A DNA stretch of 64,000 nucleotides, taken from positions 11,881,130-11,945,129 of the forward strand of contig CM119263.1 in the NCBI GenBank assembly GCA_051294375.1, given 5' to 3'. A model generated the notes under the pieces. It ran no database searches, was not told the origin of the DNA, and worked only from the letters and a program-made list of their open reading frames with translations. The DNA is from Paraspadella gotoi. Taxonomy: Eukaryota > Chaetognatha. The position numbers and the translations under genes were made by a program. Positions 54,180-64,000 of this stretch are shown here, piece after piece. The stretch's first letter is position 1, and every line of letters begins with the position of its first letter.

Positions 54180-57100
54180 TTTAAATTTTTATTCATTTTA
54201 AGAGAGACGTCTATGCAAATCTTTTAAGCATTTAAACTAAATAGGACTTCACGAAAAGAAATTAAATGGCAGCTTGAAAAGATTATAACTTTTATATTGT
54301 TTCTCATAGCTCGCAAAAAAAAAAAAAACAATCGTATTCCTTATTACACCGTCGCCCCGATGTGATAAATCTAAATTAAAATTTTGTAAGAATTAAATTA
54401 TACGGTGTTATTGTTTGAAAGCAGCGCAATTTCCTCCATTATCTTGTTTGTCATCTTTTCTCGCACGCTTGTTGCTAATGGTGTCGCCGTCTTTAATCCG
54501 TGCCCAACAAAGCGACTATATCCGACTTTAAGACGACGACGACGACAACAACGACGATAATCCGTTTTTTGTTCGAAATGCGTCTTCCTCGAAAAGAGAA
54601 GCAACCAATGCCAATGGCATAGACGAAGAGAAAGAGAAGTAAGATAAATCCTAAAAAGAAGAAGAGTGATAAAATGAATAGTATTAAGTTTTTTTCCCAT
54701 CAATCTTGTTCCTTAACTTCTTAATTATGTATTATTATTATTTTTTTTTTTGGGGGGGGGTTTGTTTTTGGCATTCCCGCTAAAACAAAGGGCTAAAGGG
54801 TGGACGGGGTGGCACGGCGAATGTTGGGAGCGTGTCATCAGCCGTTAGAAATTCGGTGGCTCAAATGGGGTCACCGGATTTGATGCAGAGAAAAGAAAGC
54901 GAAAATAAAGGGTATCGGAGTTTTTGGGCAAAGTCTATCCTCAACAGAGGGATTTTGTTTTTCGCTTTTATGTTTGCATTAAAGGATTACACTGAGACGA
55001 GACAAGTGGTTGCTGGATAGTGGGTAACTGGGTATGCACGGGCCCAATGTTTTAGGGACGAGGGAATAAAGGAGGGATCAATCACTGAATTAGTCAAATG
55101 GTAGCTTTGCGGAAACAAGTTGTGTGGGCCCCTCCACAGATCGTTTAGCGGACCCCCTATAAAGGTAACACCTTGAACTTGCCGATTTGTTTCTATCCGA
55201 TTGACTTTGTGGACGGATTCCTCCCTTTTCTACGCCCCTGGTAGGTTGTTAGTAACAGGGAAAAAAATAATCTAGATTCACAATTAAAAGTAAAAGTAAA
55301 AGTGTATTTTTCAGAAAATAAGAGTGACCAATTGTTTTCTCGGACAAGTCGCGACCAATGACGCCAAGGACCCGGGTCGAGAAGCGGAAATGCGTCTACG
55401 TCCGGGCAGTGATCGAGAAACGCTCATCTCATGGGTCAGACTTTTGGCACATTCACATGCTTCATCCTACGCGCGAATTTGTTTGTTTGCAACTTTGGCG
55501 AGAAGAGAACGGAAAAAAAAATGGGAGAGGGACGAAGTTTGATTTATTATTATACCATTTTTGTTTTATAACTATAAATTCATTACTCTTTTGCTCAAAA
55601 TCAAATTCCAACGGATGAGTTTAAAACTGATATAACTAATGATTTTTTGCCAAACATTTGATGTGTGAGAAAGAGAGATAAAGGTAGCAAAGAACTGATA
55701 ACGAGAAAATTTATGAAATAGTGAGGGATATATTAAGTGAAGAAAAATAAAAATTTAACATAAAGAAAGAGTTAAAAATAGAGCTAATGCATAATAATTA
55801 CATCTATTAATGCCATGATAATACATTTTTCAAATTGGTGTCAATAATGTGCGCGAGATATGTTTGGGCCTTAAGAAACGAAAGGGTGGCATTTTCACTC
55901 GAATCCTCTACTTTCGCTCCTCTTCCCCCTCAGCCATCGTCGCATCAATGTGTCGCCGCGAAGGACGATGACGGTGACGCTGGCGTCGATATTGAGGACG
56001 AATCGTCGCGGGCGATAAAATCGGCGACGACGATGATGACGATAAAGGGTATAAAAAGCGGAGACCACGGACTCGGGATAATAGACTCTTTTTTTTGCTA
56101 TTTAACTTATGTCCCGACCACTTTCGGAGAAGAACTTATAAAAACCACTACAAGTTTGAGCTTGCAACGTCGAATTTGCCCACGCTAAATCAGCTTTTCA
56201 GCTAATAAGTTAATGAGAAAATAAATTATTAAAGTGATCGTGTGGAGAGAAGGTCGCCGTGCTTCTCATTTAGTATGCCCAGTTGGTCTGGGCGAGTTCT
56301 CCGTAAGTTGTCTAGCTTGCCGAAACTTCGGATCCGGCGGTAGGCTTTCTACCGAACGCTTTAACCGGCCTTTTAAATTTAATCTTTTAGCAGGGGCTGT
56401 TCCGACCAGGGATAGAATCCGGGAACATTGGGTTTGGAGATGAAGGGTTAGCCCATTGCGTTATGACGGGGAGGATGGAAAGAAAGGTTGTATCAAACGG
56501 GTGGGGATATTACGTCACTATATGATAAAAATTAAAGTATTTTATAAATATAATATAACGTAGTAAACGCCCATTAAATTTTATATGACTAGCCTGTTTT
56601 TCCCCCCCTTCTTTACTAAGGAATTTATTTCTTTTTTTTTCTTTCTTTCGTTAAGTAACATTTCTTTTTTCTTTAATAATATCTATGATCAATATGTACT
56701 GCTCTCTCGTCTTTTAGCTTCATAAGAATGTCCAAATTATCAGAAATTTCTATTTTTTGTCTCCAAATAACAATATGTTTTAATTTAATCACACCTTCAT
56801 TGCAAGGAGCAAAGTTAAATGTGAACAATCCTGGGATGATGGTAGGCAGAATAAATAATAATAAACTAACAGCTAAATAATTGTATATATATATATTTAA
56901 AAAAGCTATATGTAGCTTTTTTTTTAAATATCTCTAAACGCTAATAATTTTTCTTTAAATGTATTAGATTTATTATATTAAATATTTTATTGTAAAAGTT
57001 GTCCTCACAGACTTCAATTTTTTTTTTCAATGCTAAGTGGATGAATGTCGGGAGAACTCTTAAAAAATTACTATATTTATTTTAAACAGTTTTTTTAATT

Positions 57101-57327
57101 TTCAGTAAAGAAATTTCAAAATTTAAATAAATGTTTACATTTTGTTATTTAACTTTTCCACTATTAGAATCCCGCAAAAAAATGAGTTTTTTGGCATTAT
57201 ATAGTAGTATAATGATTTTAATTAACAAATTACTCGTTAAAATAATTCAACACAATTTTGAATACGTACCAATAACAAATTTGTTTAATGCCGTTTCCAT
57301 TAAATTTTCAATTAGGTCGGCAATACA
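54180..57327. other. Intergenic stretch with weak open frames
   Basis: A minus frame (54703-54398) ends KVGYSRFVGHGLKTATPLAT...LLSNNNTV after a (GTC)n-derived Arg run. Plus frames at 55324-55618 and 55835-56188 have mixed composition. I see no splice-consistent model or domain for any of these. A SINE-like segment is at 56230-56480. Confidence 0.35.
56230..56480 (-). mobile_element. tRNA-derived SINE-like element, family C
   Basis: On the minus strand TCATAACGCAATGGGCTAAC (A-box-like) is followed by CCCGGATTCTATCCCTGGTC (B-box-like), then a GC-richer body. Single copy in this window. Confidence 0.6.
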
Positions 57328-57704
57328 ATGGATCGAGAAACGACGACGACTTCCGATCAAACTCTAGTATCCCATGTCACCTCGGCGCCGAGCGTCTTTG
57401 CAACAAACGCGGCTCCCTCCGCGTTTCGTGGCCCACCCGACGCCAATTTTTTGCCCGGGGCGGCGCTTTTTTATTCGCCGCAATCGTCGAGACCACCGAC
57501 TCCGACTGCGCTCTCGGTCGGAGCTTCCGAAAATTCCCCGGAACTGACGTCTTCGAACTCAACCGACTTGCGTTTGCCGATCGAGCCGACCTTGCCGGTG
57601 ATGTTGACGCCAGGAACGACATCGACAATTCGAGCGTCGTCTCTTCCCGGAAGCCTAATGATTCCACCGAGATGGAGAGAAATGTCGGCGTTCGTTCCAA
57701 GAAG
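57328..57704 (+). CDS. Probable first coding exon of the Pax gene
   Basis: [29 protein letters not shown], then Pro/Ser-rich sequence ending [10 protein letters not shown]; donor AAG|GTAATA in phase 2, which fits A|CGT of the next exon. Two other frames are also open here, so the assignment rests on phase alone. Confidence 0.5.
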
Positions 57705-60700
57705 GTAATATTATTATTAAGTCGGATCTGTCTATAATTCACTTAGTCGGTCCGTCGGTACCACCCGAAAATCTTGTCGTTAAATTATTTTTATCATATC
57801 AGAACATCGAATTATAATAAATTATGCAAAATAAATGATGTCCGTCCGTCTGTCTGTACGTCCGTCGGTCCCCACTTAGCATTAACCTCCAATTACTCGT
57901 AATTGGACGGATGGATTGGAATGAGATCGTGTGAGAGTAGGAAAGTAAGTGGTTGAGCTTGATATAAAGTCACATTTACTTATTTTTTTTAATTAAATTT
58001 ATTCATAATTATTATATTTATTAAAAATTGGATAAATAAATTGATATAGAATTTAGTGTGTGGGTAGGAAAGTATGTGATTAAGCGGGATTTAAATTTTT
58101 GATGGAATCGTAGGAGTGGAAAAGAGTTTAAATTAAAAAACCAAAAGACACATTTATTTGAATTTTTAAAAGTTTCTCTCTCTCTCTCTCTATCTCTGAT
58201 TGATTGTTAATTTGGTTAAATGATTGAATGTTGTTAGAGATTGCACATTTCCTTACGGACTTGGGAACACGATTGAACATCCTTCATATTAATTTCTCTA
58301 TTATTGAGTCATCAATAACCGTAACGCCATTAGTAGTATTAATTGAAGTTAGTTGTAATTTAGTTGACAGTTTAAGGACAATCGAAATAGCAATCAGTAG
58401 AGCCATTGGAAGAGCTGTGGAAGCTCAAAAGCTACAAAAAATAACCATTTATTAATACTAATTCCACCATTTAATAATTTCAGTAAATCAATCAATTACC
58501 TTATGGTCCCAGGTCAATCTCTTCAAAAACTAAAAGTTGCCCTTTCTTTTATACAAAGACTAAATTTAATGGACCAATGAGAAGAGAGATTTTCTTTAAA
58601 ATTATTGAGAATTCAATCATTAACTACTATTGGTAGAATTCGACCAATGAGAGTAAAGATAATATAAAATCATTAAAGTTGAGACTAAAACCAATTGACG
58701 TGATTCAGATATTCACGAAGAGAATTTGTTTGAATTAAAATCATTTCTAACAAATGTGGAGCCTTAAAAGTCTTCGTAATTTACCTATTCATTGTAAGGC
58801 ATCGCTGAAACATGTATGAAGCATAGGGTTAGATGTTAGATTAGGTAGTTCTTATAATTAATCATTCACCTAACTAATTTGACACAGCGTTCCTTTGTAG
58901 TGACAGTACGCTTGATACACTGTGTAAAATCGCATTATAAACGACCTACAGGTCTATACGTATGTAAAGTAAGAAAAACAATTCGAACTTTAATAGAAAA
59001 CTGTTTCTGATTTGAGTTTTAAGCTAATATTAATTTTTTAATTTAATTTGCAATTATCCGGCACGACGCTTTACAGACGTTTCTTGACGGTGAATGCAAA
59101 TGTCACATCTGGCGGTGAAATCAACTGGGCGGCGCCTTCGCCAACGGACGTCCGCTTCCTCTTCCACTGCGTCAGAGAAATCCTCGGGAGCGACGGTTGC
59201 ATATGTTTGCGTGCTTGTGGACACTGCGGACATTTCGAGGCTTCTCAGGTTAGAAGTCCTTTATCCTTTTTACAGGGTCTGAACGATTTGAAATACAATA
59301 ATGAAATGAGTGGCAAGAGTTTTTTCTGACTTTTTATTTTATATACAATGAAATAAAATAAATTTAATAAATAAAATAAAATTACAAAGGGTCGTTGATG
59401 ATTACAAAACATTTAGTCGTTTTTATATGAAATTGGTACAACCAATATAAAAATTATCCATTCATTTAATAAATAAGCTATCTTGCCCCTGACTTTGGAC
59501 AGGCTTTGGTGGTTTATTGGCGCATTATCTGACTTTGGACAGGCTTTGGTGGTTTATTGGCGCATTATATTGCATACGATAAAAGCCATACTTGTTAATA
59601 TTTTTCAGTGGTCATTTCTGAAAATGATAATGGTATGTCTTGTCTTCAATTCACGTAATTTTAAGCATTTCATCACTATACAAATTAAACCTATTTAATT
59701 TTTTTCGGTAAATAATAGAAAATTTTAGGAAAATTATAACGATTATGCTTAAATTGTCAAATACTTAATGTATTTCTTACCTTTTTGATTCTTTTATTAT
59801 GTATTTAGAAATCTTTCATGACTAATTTAATTAACTGACAACATCATTAAAAATTTTTTCACCAAAATACCATGTACACTAAGGCGTAGTGAAAGTTTAC
59901 ATACGAAAATTCTAAAAGTCAATTATGAACAACATACCATCAGTGAACATTAATTTGTAAAAAAATTAATTTTATGTTTTTTAATTTTCGCAGTAGGCTA
60001 TATTTATCTATAGTACTATCCTTATAAAATCGAAAAATTTCAAAATAAGCTTTTCTTAATTTTGATTGCAGATTTGAATTCCTCGTCACAAAGTTGATAA
60101 AAGAAAATATAAATCATTTTTAAAAATTCTTTCATTAAGTGGTTTAAAAAATTAAAAAAACTATAAGTCAGGGGCAAGATAGCTTATTATTAAATGAATG
60201 GATAATTTTTATATTGGTTGTACCAATTTCATAAAAGTTTCAGTTTAAAATATAGCTTTTTCTAATTTTTGACCCACTTAATGAAGGAATTTTTCATAAA
60301 GAGTTATATTTTCTTTTTATCAACTTTTTATGACGAATCCAAATCTGTAAAAAAATCTTAGAATAAACTGTTTTAAATTTTAACATTTATTGATTTAGTA
60401 CTAGTATAAATATGGCCTACTGCGTAAATTGTAAAATTTATTATAATTTTTTTTATTACATAAATGTTCATTAAATAATGTTGTTCGTTCCTCACTTTTA
60501 GAATTTTAATTAAAGTTAAATTTAGAAATTTTACTATGCCTTAATGTACACATTGCCAGAGGAATTATTATACTACAAATAAGTACTTCTAAAAATATTT
60601 TTAACTATTATGTGTTAGAATGAGATTAAATAATAAGTATTCAAACATTTTTCTTCCAAACCGCGCGGAGAAAACTGCGCAGCTGCCTTTGCTACATCAA

Positions 60701-63700
60701 AAAAAGCATGATATCAAAGGATTCCAAAACAATTAATATATCGTCTAAAAGCTAATAGAGAGTATTATACGAATAGTTATTCAGATTTTAAAAATCATTA
60801 GGAGTTTTAGAGTAATGAATTTTTAAAATTTTGTCTCGATATATGGTCCCACTCCTGTAATACAGTGTCTCCTTAAGTTGACCAAGCCACTTGATGGAAT
60901 ATGAGGTTCCATCTCATTGCAATTGAGGGCCGAAGGAGCCTGCAGATTGCAGAAGTATTGGTGTGCATTGTGAAAGTGAAAAAAAAGCAGGTTTTTTTTA
61001 CCTTTTTTTCCAATTTAAATTTTTTTAAAAAATCTGTTTTTTTAAGTATGTCTTGAAGGGGACTGCTGTGGCAGGGACTCAAAAAGATGCACCATTTCAA
61101 CCGAGCGTTTAATCCCGGCATTACACGGGACGGTACTCGTATAACCGTGCTAGTAGTAGAAGTAGAAAGCGACCTTTGAGGGTCTGAGGATTGTAACTGT
61201 AAGTCGCGCCTTTGGTATGACAGGGGATTGACGGTTTTTCAAAATTAAATTTATTAATTGAATGGATTATTTTTTTATTGGTTTTACCAATTTCTTTATT
61301 TTAGGGTTTCCCATGGATGCGTATCAAAAATTCTCTCGCGATTCGCAGAAACTGGGTCCATTTTGCCAGGTTAATAAAATAATATTTCATAAAAATGAAA
61401 GCCTATCTTTTGTTTATACATAGTGATTAGGACGAACATTTATGACTTGTGAAAAAGGTTTGTTTTGCAAAAAAACAAAAATATTTTTACTTGTCTAATA
61501 ATATTTTAATTTACAAAAGAACATCTAGACTGACAAAAAATGTTTTTATATTTTTTTAAAAATTTTTTGGAATGAAAAAATAATATTTTAATAGATGATG
61601 ATTCGCAAAGCAATATATTTTAGCAATAAAAACATTTTGATGTTTTAACTCGCAAAATAATATCACAAATCTTAAAATGATATTTTGAGTCACAAAATGA
61701 TATTTCAACTCACAAAAATCAAAATACATGTGACATGTGGACCAACGAAATTATATTTTTTCACGCGGAATGATCTTTTGACTTGCAAAATGACATTTCA
61801 GTCTGTAATTATTTTGAATTATATAATGGTTCACTATGAACTATGAAAGCGATTGTCAAGTATTGGCGCAGCCATTGGTTTCTTTTATTATAGTTTCTAG
61901 ATAAAGAGACGTTGATACAATTTACTTAATTTGAAGTCAATCTGATTTCCCTCCAAAGGAGCCATTGGAGGCAGCAAGCCAAGAGTCTCAACTCCCTTTG
62001 TCATAGAAAAAATTCACGAGTTTAAAAAGGAAAATTCTTCGCTATTCGCGTGGGAGATTCGTGAAAAGTTGATCCTTAAGGTGAGACCTCATACGGTATT
62101 CATTACTATTCAATATTCATGCAAACAAGAACAGTAATTCCAATGTGTTACGCCGCAGAGACTTCCTTTCATTTTAAGGTTGATGAGTCAGAAATATTTA
62201 TTATGAGTTAATAACAGACCCGTTAAATATAAGAAGTCCCTGAGCTTCAGATCAGCATGTAACACCGTGTTACAGGCGGGTTAAGGCGCCAGCGGGCGAG
62301 AACCCCGCACTTTTCGGTTAAAGAAACGAACGACTTGCCTCCTGCACCAATGGCAGCTGATAAAGTGTTGGTGAATTTTAGTCCACCATAAGATGATCAC
62401 TTAACTTCTAGAACAAATCACGCAGTGTCATGGCCATTGGCCAATAATCCAATGTATCAGAATTCCGTCTTCGATTTTCTATATGATTTCTTAAATGCTA
62501 AAGGTACCGCGTGAGTCAAATCCCCTGACACAAAACAAATCATTGTCATGGTTTACTACATCAAGATAAACATAAACTGTTTTTTGTAATAGAAAAATGT
62601 TTGACATTTTTTCTGCATAAATTTTATATTATATATCATATTATATTTATATTATATTATTTTATTAATAACTTGAAATTAATTTTTTTTCAACGATGTC
62701 AAAATCGTTAAATTGATGGCTCCATACATTTTTTTAAGATCAAGTGCAATAAATCATTTTTATTCAGTATCCAAGTTTACAGTATAAATATTTTGGACTT
62801 TATTATCTTTACAAGGTCAAAAACCGCAAAAAATCAATGGGAGGTATTAAAACTTTGTTTGGGTAAAAAACAAAATCATATTTTTAAAAATGTTTTGCTT
62901 GATGAGAAATAATTTTTTTAGCGATAACAGGTTCATACCAACATATTCGGAAAGCATTTTAAGCATGTTTTAAACCCACTTTAACCAATGTTTTTAACAT
63001 TGTAATAACGTCAATATATTATGAAATTGATACAACCAATATAAAAATTATCTATTCATTTAATATGGTATGACAAAATTCTCTTAATGATTGGTAAGTC
63101 ATATATTAAATTTTTTTACTTCATATCATTTTTACTTCGTATCAGCGGATTTGGTTCACGGGGTAGCGCTATCACTTCGATTTGACGTTCTTTTAAGTTA
63201 GCAAAAATAACAAAAGAGCAACCGAATTTAATACGCATTTAATTGCGGGTCATGTGATTGCTTTTTGAGGTAAACACGTGGCGTTACAAAGATGATACAA
63301 TTGCACTTTTAAGGTTTTAGGGCAACTTACTTTCATACCAAATATAAGATAAATTGTTTAAGTAATACCCAAGTTAAGTACCATTTGTAACGTAAGTGTG
63401 ACAAACCGACAGATAGACATCCAAAAAGTGGCTTATTGAGTTGCTTCGCGAGTACTCGCTGCGTAACTATAAACAAAAATAATTTTTTAGGCGTTTTCTA
63501 TAAACTGTATTTTTCCCCTGATCTCGATCGATCCTCGAAGGGTGTCTGCTCAGCTATGTCGGCTCCTTCGGTCTCTTCGATCAACCGAATTCTTCGAAAC
63601 GCCTCCAGACTAAAAGCTCCTCGAAAACGGCACATCGACAAAGTCGGCGAGGACAATCTTGGCCGCGACGATACTTATGTTACAAGACGCTGTCACGACG

Positions 63701-63948
63701 ATAACATTCATTGCAGGCGGTCCAAAGACCGACTCTGTCAAAATGGTAGCATCGTCAAAAATAAACACGACAACAAAGAAGGCGAAACAAAGATGCAGGA
63801 AACTCCATCGACAGTTTGCACAGAAGGTCGAACCGCCTTTACGACGTCAAATACCTTGACGACCTCTAAATGGAATGAAAATAAAGTCGGAAAGAAAAAA
63901 ATCGGTTTTTTCATTCGCGAAATTTTGCGTACTGACTCTGGAGTATGA
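57328..63948 (+). CDS. Pax paired-domain transcription factor (3' part outside the window or unresolved)
   Basis: Exons: 57328-57704 (Ser/Thr/Pro-rich N-terminus, probable), 59077-59248, 61305-61369, 61959-62080 and 63541 onward. The paired domain is spread over the last four: GG(V)[103 protein letters not shown]. Both the PAI and RED halves are present. All joins agree in phase (LL-R, P-G, K|G), but exon 2 needs at least two indels, so either the assembly is wrong or this copy is damaged. FAWEIRE, ENS and SSINRILRN recall Pox-neuro and Pax2/5/8-type domains more than Pax3/7; subfamily is not settled. No homeodomain or octapeptide is seen. Pax proteins bind DNA through the paired domain in developmental gene control. 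Confidence 0.85.
57737..57890. repeat. Dispersed repeat F, copy 2
   Basis: GTCGGTCCGTCGGTACCA, GAACATCGAATTATAATAAA and TCCGTCCGTCTGTC; counterpart of 9298-9440. Confidence 0.65.
57891..59076 (+). other. Pax intron 1, nothing seen
   Basis: AT-rich DNA with a short CT run at 58175. The open frame 58228-58455 ([20 protein letters not shown]...) has no recognised motif. Confidence 0.5.
59077..59248 (+). CDS. Pax exon 2, start of paired domain, frameshifted
   Basis: TTACAG acceptor, CTCAG|GTTAGA donor. The entry frame reads [13 protein letters not shown]; one missing base in GGTGAAATCAA (about 59115) shifts to [20 protein letters not shown]; the exit frame reads ADISRLLR. The stretch between holds about five codons more than usual. 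Confidence 0.8.
59428..59500 (+). repeat. Dispersed repeat E, copy
   Basis: GAAATTGGTACAACCAATAT, TTCATTTAATAAATAAGCTA, CTTGCCCCTGACTTTGGACA. Confidence 0.8.
59489..59568. repeat. Exact 40-bp tandem duplication
   Basis: CTGACTTTGGACAGGCTTTG... twice without a mismatch, 59489-59528 and 59529-59568, directly at the end of repeat E. Confidence 0.95.
60165..60240 (-). repeat. Dispersed repeat E, inverted copy
   Basis: Reverse complement of the copy at 59428: AGTCAGGGGCAAGATAGCTT ... TTGGTTGTACCAATTTC. With 59428 it forms a 0.7 kb inverted pair. Confidence 0.8.
61247..61293 (-). repeat. Dispersed repeat E, inverted fragment
   Basis: ATTGAATGGATTATTTTTTTATTGG..TACCAATTTC, just before Pax exon 3. 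Confidence 0.6.
61305..61369 (+). CDS. Pax exon 3, PAI-domain recognition helix
   Basis: TTTTAG acceptor, CCAG|GTTAAT donor. G completes Arg, then [22 protein letters not shown] split to the next exon. [10 protein letters not shown] is the signature helix of paired domains. Only 65 bases long. Confidence 0.92.
61959..62080 (+). CDS. Pax exon 4, linker and start of RED domain
   Basis: CCAAAG acceptor, AAG|GTGAGA donor. (G)[38 protein letters not shown]. Confidence 0.94.
62208..62397 (-). mobile_element. tRNA-derived SINE, family B, copy 2
   Basis: The minus strand has GGGGTTCTCGCCC (B-box-like) and GGAGGCAAGTCGTTCG. Flanking TCCCTGAGCTTC, AACACCGTGTTA and TTTTAGTCCACCATAAG match 23222-23395. 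Confidence 0.78.
63020..63065 (+). repeat. Dispersed repeat E, fragment
   Basis: ATGAAATTGATACAACCAAT, then TTCATTTAATA; truncated before the CCCCTGACTTTGG part. Confidence 0.65.
63541..63948 (+). CDS. Pax exon 5, end of paired domain and following region
   Basis: CTCGAAG acceptor in phase. [20 protein letters not shown], then [17 protein letters not shown] and about 110 polar residues ([18 protein letters not shown]) to a TGA at 63946. Splicing at an earlier GT, or at GGA|GTATGA just before the stop, is equally possible, so the true 3' border is unknown. Confidence 0.82.
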   Translation, partial: GVCSAMSAPSVSSINRILRNASRLKAPRKRHIDKVGEDNLGRDDTYVTRRCHDDNIHCRRSKDRLCQNGSIVKNKHDNKEGETKMQETPSTVCTEGRTAFTTSNTLTTSKWNENKVGKKKIGFFIREILRTDSGV

Positions 63949-64000
63949 ATTTCGCAATTATTATATCAAGATATCTAAAGAATTATTGAAACTGTATTCT

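Noticed and set aside
57377-57742. A 121-codon minus-strand frame opposite the Pax first exon
   Set aside because: It has no homologue I recognise, and the plus frame fits the splice phase of the next exon. Three frames are open here, so this is a preference, not proof.
63150-63190. tRNA-like GGTTCACGGGGTAGCGC segment
   Set aside because: Only an A-box-like string; no B box or cloverleaf could be traced.
1-64000. Prokaryotic-type systems (operons, CRISPR arrays, defence islands, phage)
   Set aside because: All recognisable genes are metazoan and intron-containing; the direct repeats are microsatellites or transposon-derived, without spacer regularity.

Overview
The window is eukaryotic (animal) genomic DNA. 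It has GT-AG introns, long AT-rich intergenic and intronic stretches, abundant (CT)n/(GA)n/(GAAA)n microsatellites, tRNA-derived SINEs and metazoan-specific genes (afadin/Canoe, a Pax paired-domain gene, an IGFBP-kringle-trypsin protease). Dense dinucleotide repeats and degenerate CCTAA tracts would suit an arthropod, perhaps a crustacean. That lineage call is inference only. The assembly is a noisy draft: six N gaps, unresolved duplicates of contig ends, and many one-base indels inside otherwise well-conserved exons. Several genes therefore have to be read across frames and splice junctions.

Layout. 1-0.8 kb: end of a reverse-oriented LTR element, then repeats. 3.5-27.2 kb, + strand: C-terminal two thirds of an afadin/Canoe gene (DIL domain, PDZ domain, long Pro/Gln-rich tail with polyQ, coiled coil) in about 30 exons. 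The PDZ exons appear twice around the gap at 12787. 27.2-40.5 kb: largely intergenic, holding a 1.6 kb terminal-inverted-repeat element in two tandem copies, a contig-end duplication around the gap at 37073, and one possible small minus-strand gene at 33.3-33.6 kb. 40.7-45.8 kb, + strand: an 880-residue membrane-anchored or secreted IGFBP-kringle-trypsin protein with atypical protease residues. 46.4-48.3 kb, - strand: a two-exon Pro/Gln-rich protein I do not recognise. 48.9-49.0 kb, - strand: an orphan 61-codon exon. 49.3-49.7 kb, + strand: the 3' end of a gene for a 12-cysteine peptide. 50.1-54.2 kb, - strand: a seven-exon single-pass membrane protein with a large helical region, unrecognised. 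57.3-63.9 kb, + strand: a Pax gene whose paired domain is spread over four exons, with the first of those frameshifted in this assembly.

Functionally, afadin is an adherens-junction scaffold, Pax a DNA-binding developmental regulator and the protease extracellular. The genes share no evident pathway and look like ordinary neighbours. Nothing resembles a bacterial operon, CRISPR or phage system.
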